A stretch of 64,000 nucleotides of DNA from contig NZ_SJPG01000001.1 of NCBI RefSeq assembly GCF_007859715.1, forward strand, positions 1,948,728-2,012,727. Direction: 5' to 3'. The position numbers and the translations under genes were made by a program. A model generated the notes under the pieces. It searched no databases. It was not told the DNA's origin and was given only the letters and a program-made list of their open reading frames with translations. This stretch comes from Rubinisphaera italica. Lineage in GTDB: Bacteria > Planctomycetota > Planctomycetia > Planctomycetales > Planctomycetaceae. The stretch's first letter is position 1, and the number at the start of each line of letters is the position of its first letter. Shown one piece after another: positions 43,381 to 52,696 of the stretch.

Positions 43381-44480
43381 GGTGGATTCAATTTTGAAAT
43401 GCACGGGTTGATGGAAAAAGAGTGACATTCGTGAGATGGTTTGTTTTGACCAAACGACCATCAATCCTACTAAGAAGAAATCACGAATGTCACACACGCA
43501 TCTTACTGCTGAGGAACGTGATTCCATAGCGCACATGCACGCCCTGGGACACTCTCGAATAGAAATTGCGCGCGAGTTATCCCGAGACCCCAGCACGATC
43601 TCCCGAGAACTGCGGCGGAATTCGGATGCGACCGGGAAGTATTTCGCCGGGAAAGCCGACCGCAAAGCGCGACGGCGTCGACAACTCTGCAAACTCCCCT
43701 GGAAACTCAACCACGCTCCGCTCAAAGAATTCCTGCTCGATAAGTTGTCTCTCAAGTGGTCGCCGGAACAGATTGCAGGTCAACTCTTGCGACTGCATCC
43801 TCGGGAGGCCAGAATGCGAATATCCATTGAGACGATTTACGCCTGGATCAAAGCAAACAAAAAGCAGGGCGGCAACATCTACAGGCAGCTGCGTCAATCG
43901 AGAAAGAAACGCCGCAAACGCTACGGCACAGGGATCTCCAGACGATGCGACCCGACCAAAAAGCCAATGGATCAGCGACCGGTTTCTGCACGCAATCGTT
44001 CGCGGATCGGGCACTGGGAATCGGATACCATCGAGGGTCAAAAGGGGACCGGCTACATTGTCACGCATGTCGAACGCAAGACCGGCTATCTTGTGGCGAG
44101 CTATCTGCCGGACAAGAAAGCATCGACGTTGAACGCGGCTTCGGTGTTTGCGTTTGAGGGGTTGCCATCGTCATTGATTCGAACTTTGACGACGGACAAC
44201 GGGAGTGAGTTTTCGGGTCATCGAGAGTTGGAGCAAGCCCTGCATTGTGCGATCTATTTTGCTCCGGCTCGCCAGCCGTGGCAACGCGGCCAGAATGAGA
44301 ACACCAACGGGCTTCTGCGGCAATACTTCCTGAAGGGGAGCGATTTCCGTAAACTGAAAGCCGAGGATATTCAAGCGGCTGTGATGGAGTTGAACAACCG
44401 GCCTCGCAAAAAGTACCAATTCAAATCACCACACGAACTGTTCGAACCCAAAACCCGTGCATTTCAAAATTGAATCCACC
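43381..44480 (+). mobile_element. IS30-family element, copy 1
   Basis: Exactly 1100 bp with near-perfect terminal repeats (left arm starts GGTGGATTCAATTTTGAAAT; the right arm is its complement for 29 bp) and a 3-bp TCA target duplication (43378-43380 and 44481-44483). It appears identical throughout to copy 2 at 57474..58573, which points to very recent movement. It interrupts the lipoprotein gene. Confidence 0.96.
43487..44473 (+). CDS. IS30-family transposase (copy 1)
   Basis: A 328-residue transposase starting at MSHTHLTAEERDSIAHM, with an N-terminal HTH (SRIEIARELSRDPSTISREL) and the integrase core: Asp in WESDTIEG, Asp in LTTDNGSEF, Glu in QNENTNGLLRQY (the D-D-E triad of IS30). The 17 residues upstream of this Met are probably not translated. 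Confidence 0.95.
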   Translation: MSHTHLTAEERDSIAHMHALGHSRIEIARELSRDPSTISRELRRNSDATGKYFAGKADRKARRRRQLCKLPWKLNHAPLKEFLLDKLSLKWSPEQIAGQLLRLHPREARMRISIETIYAWIKANKKQGGNIYRQLRQSRKKRRKRYGTGISRRCDPTKKPMDQRPVSARNRSRIGHWESDTIEGQKGTGYIVTHVERKTGYLVASYLPDKKASTLNAASVFAFEGLPSSLIRTLTTDNGSEFSGHRELEQALHCAIYFAPARQPWQRGQNENTNGLLRQYFLKGSDFRKLKAEDIQAAVMELNNRPRKKYQFKSPHELFEPKTRAFQN

Positions 44481-44935
44481 TCATTCCAATTGGCATCATC
44501 ATTAAATAACATTTGGGTAAATGACACGATCGCTCCCCCGGCATTTACTCCCTTCAAAAACTCGGTGAGTCCTGCTGAAGTGGCCTTTTCATTGAATTGA
44601 TCAGATAATTCAACACAATTCTGCAACAAAGGAATTACTTGGCGTGAGAGGGCAGATTCCGCTTGGGTTGTATATCGCTGTAAATTCGCGTCATTTAGTT
44701 CAGATGACTTAACCCCAACGCTGTTGGCGAAGCTCTGTGATGCGAACCGAGCAAACTCATAAAGCTCTGTTTTTGAGAATTGTTTTTCAACGGGCTTGTT
44801 TTTTCGATCCGCCGGCATTGGTTTTTCCACCGTATTTGGCTTGCCAGCTTCCGGATTATTTACTTCGGATGTAGATCTGTTACTGCATGAGGACATTAAC
44901 AGAGGCACAAGTATCATCAGTATTGCTTTATTCAT
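44481..44935 (-). pseudogene. Lipoprotein split by IS30 copy 1
   Basis: A lipoprotein signal (LVPLLMSSC) and about 150 residues of helix-rich protein run to the IS30 edge. Removing the element and one TCA restores the frame: ...ANWNDSKNFIINLEGYYRKR and on to YSHTRY with a TGA at 43257-43259. The native gene is therefore 43257..44935 minus the insertion and overlapped the propeller gene by 32 bp. It sits between the Ser/Thr kinase and the propeller protein genes and was probably in their operon. Function unknown. Confidence 0.8.
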
Positions 44936-44989
44936 GAAACGAATTTTCTTAGTTATTAAGCTATTGTGACATAGAAAACTGAACCAGCC

Positions 44990-46357
44990 CTACTTCACAA
45001 AGAATTCATCAGGATCAATCCGTTCGTTATCTGGCAATGTATTGAAGTAGTAGATGGCTCCAATTGAGCAGATTCCGATCAGTAAAATCACACTGGCGAT
45101 TTTGAGATATCCTCTACTTATATGATACCAGGGTCGAGAACTCATATTTTTTACGGCATCTTCAGAATCCGGGAATTCGCCAATGATTGTTTTGTCAAAC
45201 GAAGTACCTGGAGTTGCCTGCGGTTCCTGGAGTCGAGTCAATTCTGCTTTGAGCATAGAAACAATCTCGCTGGCCGATTGAATGCGTTTGTCTGGTCTTT
45301 TCTGCATCAATCGCGAGACGATTTCACAGAATCCCGGTGGTAATTCTGGATGCACATTATTCAACGCAATCGGGTCTTCTGAGACAACTTTATGAAGCAG
45401 TTTGGTCAGGTTGTTTCCCCGGAACGGTGGATAGCCGGTTGCCATGCAGTAGAGAGTCGCCCCCAGGCTGAATAAATCTGTTCGAGTATCGACGATGCGG
45501 GACTGAGCCTGTTCCGGAGACATGAAGGGGACTGTTCCCAGAATTTCTCCGTTTGAGCTTGTGATGTCATTCGAGTTATCAAGAGAATCTTTTGCTAAGC
45601 CGAAGTCGACAATTTTGACCCGTTCGATACCGTTTTCCAGCAGGATGTTGGCTGGCTTGATATCGCGGTGCACAAGTTTGTTAGGTGACTCGTGAGCGGC
45701 AACTAACCCTGAAGCGATTTCGATCCCGATTCGCAGCATATCTTCAACTTCGAGCGGGCCTTCTTTGTCGATTTTCTGCTGCAACGATTTCCCATGGATG
45801 TATTCCATAGCAAAGAAGGGCGGTTGATGATCTTTCTGGACTTCGTGGACACGAATTACATAATCGGAATGAAAAGTGGCCATTGACCTGGCTTCGCGAA
45901 TGAAGCGTTTACGAGAGGCAGCTAGGGCAAATGGAGGGATTTTATCCTCATGCAGAACCTTGATGGCTACGATTCGATCCAGTTCAGGATCGCGAGCCTT
46001 AAAGACAATTCCCATGCCTCCCTGACCGACAACCGAACGAATTTCAAATCGGTCGATTAATCCCATCACTTCAGGATCTTCGCTCGGCTTCAAAAATTTG
46101 AAATTCTGACTGGAAGGTTCATTCTCACTTTGTTCAGACATCGCCGCGGCTTTCTCTTCAGACTCTAATATCTCAGCAATATCAATCTGAGCGACCGCCG
46201 GTTCTTCCAGAAAATCGATAGCGTGATCGACTGCGTGCAGTAGTTTATCAAGTCGCTGCCGAGCGGTTAAATCATCACCACACTTTTCTTGCAGAAAGGC
46301 TTCCCGTTCTTCGCCGGTTAATTGAGAAGCCTGATAGAAAATCGATTGTTCGCTCAT
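44990..46357 (-). CDS. Ser/Thr protein kinase with C-terminal membrane anchor
   Basis: The start at 46357 (MSEQSIFYQ) is family-like; the frame upstream is not. An N-terminal helical part (about residues 1-85) is the short region that often precedes the planctomycete kinases. The kinase domain spans about residues 100-365: GQGGMGIVFKARD (P-loop), Lys in VAIKVLHE, HRDIKPANILLEN (catalytic loop), VDFGLAKD (Mg loop), TVPFMSPEQAQS. One transmembrane helix (IASVILLIGICSIGAIYYF) near the C-terminus anchors it, with the kinase in the cytoplasm. It is set after two DUF1559 genes, likely in one operon. Confidence 0.92.
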   Translation of the reverse strand: MSEQSIFYQASQLTGEEREAFLQEKCGDDLTARQRLDKLLHAVDHAIDFLEEPAVAQIDIAEILESEEKAAAMSEQSENEPSSQNFKFLKPSEDPEVMGLIDRFEIRSVVGQGGMGIVFKARDPELDRIVAIKVLHEDKIPPFALAASRKRFIREARSMATFHSDYVIRVHEVQKDHQPPFFAMEYIHGKSLQQKIDKEGPLEVEDMLRIGIEIASGLVAAHESPNKLVHRDIKPANILLENGIERVKIVDFGLAKDSLDNSNDITSSNGEILGTVPFMSPEQAQSRIVDTRTDLFSLGATLYCMATGYPPFRGNNLTKLLHKVVSEDPIALNNVHPELPPGFCEIVSRLMQKRPDKRIQSASEIVSMLKAELTRLQEPQATPGTSFDKTIIGEFPDSEDAVKNMSSRPWYHISRGYLKIASVILLIGICSIGAIYYFNTLPDNERIDPDEFFVK

Positions 46358-46421
46358 ATGACATTCTTCTGGATTGTTCGTTGTCTTTGCAGATTCGTCC
46401 CATGCTTGATCATGATAAGGC

Positions 46422-47318
46422 TTAGTATTCCCCAATCACTTCGCCACCGGCTCGGGTTGTTAAGGCTTCGAGCAATGTTTGATCAATGTTCTCGCTGATA
46501 AATTTGACGTGGCCATCTGCGAATGAAAAGTTGGCACCGCCGGGGTGGTAACTAAAGATATGATCTCCATACACGGTTTTCTGGGGATTATTAATTCCAT
46601 AATATGCTGTTGCACTCGCAAAGTACCCCCAGATATATCCCTGATATTCGACTCCTTGGCATACACTTCCAAGATGATTAGGAATTGTTTTGTCAGATTC
46701 GGTCAGCAGAATGGTCGAGCTCAATCCATCGGTCGCCGATTTAGTCGGGAGCCAATCATCATAAATAAGTAATCCGCTCCCATTACGGAAACCGACCCGA
46801 CCAGGAACACGTTCTAATGTCGAAGTCACACAGACGTAGTTCGTCTCAGCCATATCTTCACAGCCAGGAATACTGGATGTCACAGAGCACAAACGATTTG
46901 CAGGGGCAGATGGGCACTGGACTATGGGTAGGATCGTACGGGCAGGCTTAATGTTAGAGGGAAATCCAATGCTTTCATCAAGCCTCATTTGATCGTATAA
47001 ATCTGCCTGCTCAATAAAAGGTAGAATTCGCGGTGTCCAACTCCACAATTCTTTATGAATATTCATGGTGTCGTCATCGTAGCGGTCATAAGCCGGAGGA
47101 TAGCAGGAGTAAATGTCAGCATATTGAATAATCCCCAGGCTAAGCTGCTTCAAATTATTCTTGCAACTCATCTTCCGAGCAGCTTCGCGTGCTTGCTGCA
47201 CCGCTGGCAACAGCAACGAAACCAGCACCGCAATGATGGCGATCGACACGAGCAACTCGATCACTGTAAATGCTCTGACGTTCGCACTCGTTCTTTGTAT
47301 TTGTTGGCCCGCACTCAT
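46422..47318 (-). CDS. DUF1559 pilin-like protein, copy 1
   Basis: A 298-residue protein with a type IV pilin-type N-terminus (AFTVIELLVSIAIIAVLVSLLLPAVQQAR: prepilin-like Phe-Thr and Glu five residues in), ending in the H-X9-DG type motif of the family (FADGHVKFI). DUF1559 proteins are a hallmark of planctomycetes and occur in large paralogous sets; they are exported and probably surface associated. A second copy lies just upstream at 47350..48285. The ribosome site is moderate. Confidence 0.93.
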   Translation of the reverse strand: MSAGQQIQRTSANVRAFTVIELLVSIAIIAVLVSLLLPAVQQAREAARKMSCKNNLKQLSLGIIQYADIYSCYPPAYDRYDDDTMNIHKELWSWTPRILPFIEQADLYDQMRLDESIGFPSNIKPARTILPIVQCPSAPANRLCSVTSSIPGCEDMAETNYVCVTSTLERVPGRVGFRNGSGLLIYDDWLPTKSATDGLSSTILLTESDKTIPNHLGSVCQGVEYQGYIWGYFASATAYYGINNPQKTVYGDHIFSYHPGGANFSFADGHVKFISENIDQTLLEALTTRAGGEVIGEY

Positions 47319-47349
47319 AATAGTTGACTTTCAGAAGTGTAATCTCGAT

Positions 47350-48285
47350 TTAGAATTCAGAGACGAACTCGCCGCCTGCAGGTGTCGTCAGGGCTTTGAG
47401 GATTTCCGGTTCGATTTGTTCGCTGATAAAGGAAACGTGTCCATCGACAAATGCGAATTGAGCTCCACCGGAGTGGGATGTCAGAATTTGGTATCGCCAA
47501 CTGGGGGTGCCGTCGGATTGATACTCCTGACGATTAATCCCATCGCCCGTGGTGACGGAAGCCATCTGCCCCCAGGCAAAGCCAAAAGAACAATCCGAAC
47601 TGACCAGACAGGCCCCGCGTCCACCGATCGCGGCATGGAATTGATCGAAACGTGTTTCAGATAACAGTAGTGTTTGTGAGAGCCCGTCGGAGATGTCTCG
47701 ATAAGATCGCCATTGATTCACAGCCAGAGTCCCAGTTCCGCTTTGATCTACCCGGAAGAAACCTGGCCCTAATACCGTCGGCAAATGACTGGAAACAGCC
47801 GCGTAGTCGATGATGGCTGCATCGGTATCTCCTGAAATTCGATCAGTCATATTAACGTAGCCGAGAGTTGGCATCGCTGGGCAATAAAATCCCGTTACTC
47901 TTTGCCTGAGAGCCGATCGATTCGATGGTGTCCGCAAATCAGGAGTGAAATCGATCTGCTCATAGAGATGTGTTTGACCGAGTTGGGGAAGAATGGCAGC
48001 CGCCCAAGACCATTGTCGTCGATCCTGATAGGGATCCCTTGCGTCAACTGTGCGGTTCCAACTGATCGCAGCTGCGGGAAGAACCGAGTGGGATTCCTGA
48101 TAATTGTGCAATGCGATCCCGAGCGAACGGAGATGGTTCTCACAAACCGACAACCGAGCCACTTCGCGAACATCCTGGGTAGCCGGTAGTAGTACAGAAA
48201 CGAGAATCGCGATGACGGATAAAGTCACCAGAAGTTCAACCAATGTGAACCCGGATCTCCGAGAGTTTTTAATAGTAAATTTCAT
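47350..48285 (-). CDS. DUF1559 pilin-like protein, copy 2
   Basis: A 311-residue paralog of the previous gene, with the pilin-like start SGFTLVELLVTLSVIAILVS and the closing FVDGHVSFIS. The similarity to the adjacent copy is in both termini; the middles differ. First gene of the module after the sigma factor, it shares the direction of the kinase. Confidence 0.93.
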   Translation of the reverse strand: MKFTIKNSRRSGFTLVELLVTLSVIAILVSVLLPATQDVREVARLSVCENHLRSLGIALHNYQESHSVLPAAAISWNRTVDARDPYQDRRQWSWAAAILPQLGQTHLYEQIDFTPDLRTPSNRSALRQRVTGFYCPAMPTLGYVNMTDRISGDTDAAIIDYAAVSSHLPTVLGPGFFRVDQSGTGTLAVNQWRSYRDISDGLSQTLLLSETRFDQFHAAIGGRGACLVSSDCSFGFAWGQMASVTTGDGINRQEYQSDGTPSWRYQILTSHSGGAQFAFVDGHVSFISEQIEPEILKALTTPAGGEFVSEF

Positions 48286-48467
48286 ATTCGCTTCTCGCTA
48301 CGAATGCACTTACACTTATATGTACGCAGTTTCACCTTGAAGGTAGTGGACAAGTCGATCAGGATCAAATTACTAGGATGAATTTTTGACAGAATTCATC
48401 AATTGATTACCAAATCAGCTCGTACTCACACGCAGTAGCGAGAAATCGTAGAAAACTCCCTCATAGA

Positions 48468-48488
48468 TTTCCGGGAAATTCCCGGAAA
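48468..48488. repeat. Near-perfect dyad between sigma factor and DUF1559 genes
   Basis: TTTCCGGGA-AAT-TCCCGGAAA, 9-bp perfect arms, three bases after the sigma factor stop (48492). No T tract on either side, so it is more likely an operator or a transcript-stability hairpin than a terminator. Confidence 0.55.
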
Positions 48489-48491
48489 ATT

Positions 48492-49052
48492 TCAATCCTG
48501 GAGTTCAAGCAGCAGCCAAGCCTTGGCGTAAGCCCAGTCTCTTTCAACGGTTACGGCTGAAATCGTTAAGTGGTTAGCAATTTCAGCGATGGTCATATTG
48601 GCGAAATATTTTAAGCGAACAGTTTCAGCGACCCGATGATTCTCGGTTTCCAGTTTTTGCAACGCTTCATCAAGAGCAATCAAATCAATCGACTTATCAG
48701 CGACAACCTGCTCGTGATTTTCCAAGCTCAGTTTCAGATTGTCTCCACCCCTCTTATCACTTTTTTTACGACGAGCATGGTCTACGAGAATATTCTGCAT
48801 CGCCCGAGCGGCTGCCGAGTAAAAATGACGACGATTCTCCCAGCTCAACAGTTCTGGATCAGCATTGGAAACATTCAGAAAGTATTCGTTAACCAGTGCC
48901 GTTGCCTGAAGTGTGTGCCCTATGGCTTCGCGAGAAAGTCGCGACTGAGCGATTCTTCTCAGTTCAGAATAGATTAATGGGATTAAATCGTCCTCGAACG
49001 AGGCCGTCCCCGCTTCCATATTTTGAAGCACTATTGTTACATCGTTGGGCAC
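48492..49052 (-). CDS. ECF-like RNA polymerase sigma factor (planctomycete ECF type)
   Basis: A 186-residue sigma-70-family factor. Region 2 (LRRIAQSRLSRE, then LVNEYFLNVSN) and region 4 (VRLKYFANMTIAEIANHLTI, VERDWAYAKAWLL) are typical of the TIGR02999-type group found in planctomycetes, which pairs with kinases rather than with anti-sigma factors. It heads the DUF1559/kinase/lipoprotein module, so the module may be its regulon. No membrane anti-sigma gene is seen. Confidence 0.88.
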   Translation of the reverse strand: MPNDVTIVLQNMEAGTASFEDDLIPLIYSELRRIAQSRLSREAIGHTLQATALVNEYFLNVSNADPELLSWENRRHFYSAAARAMQNILVDHARRKKSDKRGGDNLKLSLENHEQVVADKSIDLIALDEALQKLETENHRVAETVRLKYFANMTIAEIANHLTISAVTVERDWAYAKAWLLLELQD

Positions 49053-49109
49053 TTGAACAGTTTAACCTTAGCAATGTGTTAAAAGCGGACAATCTCACAA
49101 AACACTAAA

Positions 49110-49570
49110 TATATACCGAAAGCTTCTGCGAATTTGAATGGAGTAGCGAGAGGTTTATTGAGACAATCAAGCTGGAGTGTCTCAACAAATTCATTGTGTT
49201 CGGGAAAAAGCATCTCGATTATCTCACAGTCGAGTTTACGAGTTATTACAACACAAAAAGAAGCCACATGGAACGGGACCACCTGCCACCGATTCGAGAG
49301 GAGCCTGGTGAAGTGACGACGATTTCAATCGATCAAATTGAAGTGAGGAAATACGTCGGCGGATTGATCAAGTCGTTTGAGCGGAAGGTGGCTTGATCAG
49401 CTAGGACATAAAACTCGCCCACTCACGATTTACTGAGTTATCTCACGGATGGTATTTCTCAACCTTAAAACCAGAGAAGCGATCGTGACCGAGCCGACCG
49501 AGCATCCCGACTCAACTTGGGTTTGTCAGCAGATAATTCATTCCTTCAACAAACAAATGACCGAGAAAAG
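49110..49570 (+). mobile_element. Two scrambled remnants of the IS3-like transposase
   Basis: 49110-49396 encodes the transposase C-terminus (after a frameshift: KHLDYLTVEFTSYYNTKRSH to GLIKSFERKVA). 49449-49570 then resumes with an earlier part of the same protein (MVFLNLKTREAIVTEP...STWVCQQ). The order is reversed relative to the intact gene at 39497, so two separate broken copies lie in tandem. Both are dead. Confidence 0.8.
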
Positions 49571-49660
49571 AAATACACGAATTTTTGGTATAAATAACTC
49601 GAGGGGTGATTTGTATTTGTACTTCTTGCGAGGCCCGGGTATGAGATCGTTCACCGCTTG

Positions 49661-50130
49661 AGCGATCTCAGAGTTAGTCAATTTACGGAAATCGCTGCCT
49701 TTAGAAATGTATTACCGCAAAAGACCATTCGTGTTTTCATTTAACAAAAGGTAGGCGGTTTTCAGCAATTGAAATTAGTCAGAGGCAAGGCTGCTGAGGA
49801 ATTGTTCTTTCAAACAACTTGGTAATTTCCTACATCATGATAACTACTCTTTGACATCTTGAATCGAAAAGATCAATGGCAGGAAATTTAATGTCTCCCC
49901 AAAATGCATACGCATTTTAATCCAGAAATATGACTGACAAAATTATTCCCAAAATAGCCATAACCCATGAAGCAGTATATGGATGCGACATGTGCGTGAT
50001 TGAGTTGCATATTTGAAATGAGCAGTTGCCCTGAAGAGTGGCTGGCAAGATTCTGCAGCAGTTTGTGACCGACATTTCTGTCGGGACTGAAGTAGATGAG
50101 CCAGGGTACTTTTTTGAAAGGATGGCTCAT
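49661..50130. other. 470-bp spacer before the island genes
   Basis: AT-rich, no supported gene. A promoter for the two-gene set at 50131-51725 should be in its right part. Confidence 0.35.
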
Positions 50131-50913
50131 ATGTCAACCACGAAAATCAAGATGAAGGATTCTAAAAACAATCCTCCGCAGAAGACTGCCAAAGAGTTGA
50201 TTGGAGAGACGGTCAAAAAAATGGAGGAGGAAGGTTGGGAATGTTATGTTAACTCAAAGAACGAGCCGACGATCAAAATTCCTGGTGATGCATACCAGCA
50301 GGAATGGCCAGCTGATTCTCAGAGAATTCAAGACCTCGTGCAATCCTATTATTTCGAACTCAGTAATGGGCTAGGCATCCGTTCTGCAGATTTGTCCTTA
50401 CTTATGGCACTCATCAGAGAAGATTGTCGGAAAGGAGGCCAAAGACTCGCTGAATATGAATTGCCAGAGAGTGATGAAGATGTGATTGTACAGGCGATGG
50501 TGTACTTGATGAATCAGCAAGATCGTTTTGAAAATCGCACAAAAGATCTGCTGATAAAATTGAGTGAATTTCAGAAGGAGGGGAAGGTCAGTTTTCATGA
50601 GGAGATACCTGTCTTCCTCAATATCTTCAGCCGTAAACTCGGGCGTTTAATCCCCACACTGAAAGGATATGGCATTGCTGTCACGATCGAGCACAAAGAA
50701 GCTGGTAGCCACTGTTCCGTCCGACGATTGGAATCATTCCAATTAGAAGCTCCTGACGATTCAAAACCGTCATCGTCAGGCTCATCGTCAGATGCAACTC
50801 ACTGTGAGGGAACAGCTTTACCGCTGGCTGACGCAACTGACGGTGAAATTCGCTCTGATGCTCCCCGTTCTGGAAATGGTTCACCTTCAAATGAGAAAGG
50901 AGGTGCGATATGA
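50131..50913 (+). CDS. Hypothetical protein, partner of a DnaX-like AAA+ protein
   Basis: The ATG at 50131 has a GAAAGG site 9 bp upstream. The 260-residue product is mainly helical (IQDLVQSYYFELSNGLGIRS, VIVQAMVYLMNQQDRFENRT) with a serine-rich, low-complexity C-terminal tail (SKPSSSGSSSD). No family recognised. It overlaps the AAA+ gene start by 4 bp (ATGA), so the two proteins are probably made together and interact. Confidence 0.55.
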   Translation: MSTTKIKMKDSKNNPPQKTAKELIGETVKKMEEEGWECYVNSKNEPTIKIPGDAYQQEWPADSQRIQDLVQSYYFELSNGLGIRSADLSLLMALIREDCRKGGQRLAEYELPESDEDVIVQAMVYLMNQQDRFENRTKDLLIKLSEFQKEGKVSFHEEIPVFLNIFSRKLGRLIPTLKGYGIAVTIEHKEAGSHCSVRRLESFQLEAPDDSKPSSSGSSSDATHCEGTALPLADATDGEIRSDAPRSGNGSPSNEKGGAI

Positions 50914-51725
50914 GTTCAGAACCTACACCGCGTGAAATTGAAAATTGGTTTCCAGGCAAATGGTCTGAAGTGATAGGTAACACTGTGCTGGTGCTCAAGC
51001 TGATGGATTTCATATTGAATGGGACCTGCAATATGATGGCCACCGGAATCGGCCGTACAGGAAAGACCAGAACATTACACTTGGGAATTCGCTCACTTCT
51101 CTGTACTCAGAGATCACCAAATCTTGATCCCTGTGGCCAATGTTATGCTTGCAATGAATCAGTTGATCCTAAAAATTCTCATTGGGGAGGATTCCGAGCA
51201 CTTTCAGGTTCTGAATATGAATATTTTGCCGTGGATTGTGAAAATATCACTAAGGCAGAACTTGAAGATCTGAAGAAGAACAGCCGACTCTATACCGAGA
51301 AAACGATTGTTTATTTAGACGAAGTCGCTGCACTCCGAAGACGAGGGCTCGAGGGAACTCTTCTGAAAACGATTGACGAGAGTGATGCAACTTGGTTTGC
51401 GACGGCTATCAAATTGAAACGAGAACGCGAAGCGAAAAAGAAGGGTTGGACAGTTCACTTATCACAGGACATCCTAAATCGATTTGCTCTCAAAGTTGGC
51501 ACTTCAGTTCCTCATACTGATGATTTGAGGTTATGGATCGAAGAGCGTTGCTTGGAATGGAATTTGAAGATTGAAGAACCTGATGAAACTATTCCTTTAA
51601 TGATGAAACGAACCAATAAGATTGTGGGGCACGTCATCAAGATGTTGGCATTGGCAGCATCAAATCGTAACCGCACCTTAACCCTCCAAGATGTCCGTAA
51701 ATTCAATTTGGACGCATTGGACTAA
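50910..51725 (+). CDS. AAA+ ATPase with DnaX-like zinc module
   Basis: A 271-residue clamp-loader-like protein. Walker A is GIGRTGKTRT (about residues 46-54), a Cys cluster CGQCYAC follows as in the zinc module of DNA polymerase III gamma/tau, Walker B is IVYLDEVAAL, and a Thr/Arg sensor region is near FATAIKLKRERE. It is shorter than DnaX and lacks domain III, so it may load or remodel a clamp-like factor on foreign DNA, or serve as a helicase loader. It ends before a strong terminator at 51752. Confidence 0.7.
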   Translation: MSSEPTPREIENWFPGKWSEVIGNTVLVLKLMDFILNGTCNMMATGIGRTGKTRTLHLGIRSLLCTQRSPNLDPCGQCYACNESVDPKNSHWGGFRALSGSEYEYFAVDCENITKAELEDLKKNSRLYTEKTIVYLDEVAALRRRGLEGTLLKTIDESDATWFATAIKLKREREAKKKGWTVHLSQDILNRFALKVGTSVPHTDDLRLWIEERCLEWNLKIEEPDETIPLMMKRTNKIVGHVIKMLALAASNRNRTLTLQDVRKFNLDALD

Positions 51726-51751
51726 TTCTCTTTGCTGAGTTAGAGCTACTG

Positions 51752-51786
51752 AACCTCGTTCCCAGCCTGTTGGGGGCGAGGTTTTC
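51752..51786 (+). terminator. Rho-independent terminator
   Basis: The stem AACCTCG/CGAGGTT is extended by TTCCC/GGGGG pairing and followed by TTTTCATTTTT on the plus strand. It ends the 50131-51725 transcript. Confidence 0.8.
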
Positions 51787-51861
51787 ATTTTTGAGGTCAC
51801 GATATTCTCAACAAACACATCATTCGTTGTGAAGGTAACGAAGAAAGGTGATCAAAATGAT

Positions 51862-52236
51862 TCAGGTCCGGTGTGGGAACCTGAATCGACAGCACCTCGG
51901 GACGCTGCAAATCATCGTGACGGACAGCTTCCAAAGAGGTGGATTCACAACTACGGGATTGCTGGACTCGCTGAATAATGCGTTCGGCATCCCATGGTTC
52001 GGGACCTGCTTGCTGCTCCAACACACGCTGAACACGAGAGACCGGATGTTCGGCCAACCACATATTCCACGAGCCTCTTCGGTGCGAGGATGATCTTCCA
52101 GTTGTAGGCGACTTTTCCGGATTGTCCGGCACTTCCCCCAGAGCATGGACCGGACTGATTCCTTGATGTACCTGGTAACTTCTTTGACAGGCCCGACTGT
52201 TTCGAGATCGTCAGCAGTTAATTTCTTATTCGCCAT
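51862..52236 (-). CDS. Small protein of unknown function, frame uncertain
   Basis: It starts MANKKLTADDLETVGPVKEV with an AAAGGG ribosome site (start at 52236). The N-terminal 35 residues look real. Further on, this frame becomes Cys/Trp-rich and odd, while a shifted frame (51797..52132) reads more like protein (DAERIIQRVQQSRSCESTSL). A frameshift near 52130 is likely, so it may be a pseudogene. Family not recognised. Confidence 0.4.
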   Translation of the reverse strand: MANKKLTADDLETVGPVKEVTRYIKESVRSMLWGKCRTIRKSRLQLEDHPRTEEARGICGWPNIRSLVFSVCWSSKQVPNHGMPNALFSESSNPVVVNPPLWKLSVTMICSVPRCCRFRFPHRT

Positions 52237-52249
52237 TTGCAATCCCTTT

Positions 52250-52696
52250 CTAAAGGTCTCGGTAAAGCGACACAAAGCAGAGAGCTTGGGATCGCAATAA
52301 GGCAGTTTGTTCTTTATCAGATTTGCCTTCTCGGTGAAGCTTTCCCTTCCGGACATCCAAGACTGCGGTGGTCAGGTCGTCTTGAGTTGACGGCAGGGCT
52401 GTTGACATCATATGTGTGATGATTTCTGCTCGCCGTTTGTTGAGGGAATCATCGTTGTTGAGCCAGAGCTTGATCGCGGTTGGCGTTCCATCAATGACCA
52501 GAGCAATCTCGGGTCGGATGTTGATCCGAAGGTCTTCGCAGGTCCACACGCCAGTCGGAGGTTCGAACCAGTTCAGCGTCTTTCGACCCATGAACTTCAT
52601 GTAACCAGCCGCCAAATCGGGGTAGTGTTTGGCTCGGGTCGATTCCGTTTGCCGGTCGACATCCTGGTCCAGGTAGTCTTTCGACTTCCCGGTCCG
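52250..52696 (-). pseudogene. C-terminal fragment of an unknown protein, cut by istB
   Basis: The minus frame from 52696 (DYLDQDVDRQTESTR) to 52250 gives a coherent region (MGRKTLNWFEPPTGVWTCED, ALVIDGTPTAIKLWLNNDDS, QALCFVSLYRDL). The upstream part of the open frame is antisense to the istB scrap, so the native start is lost. It is 13 bp from the small gene after it, as in an operon. Function unknown. Confidence 0.5.
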
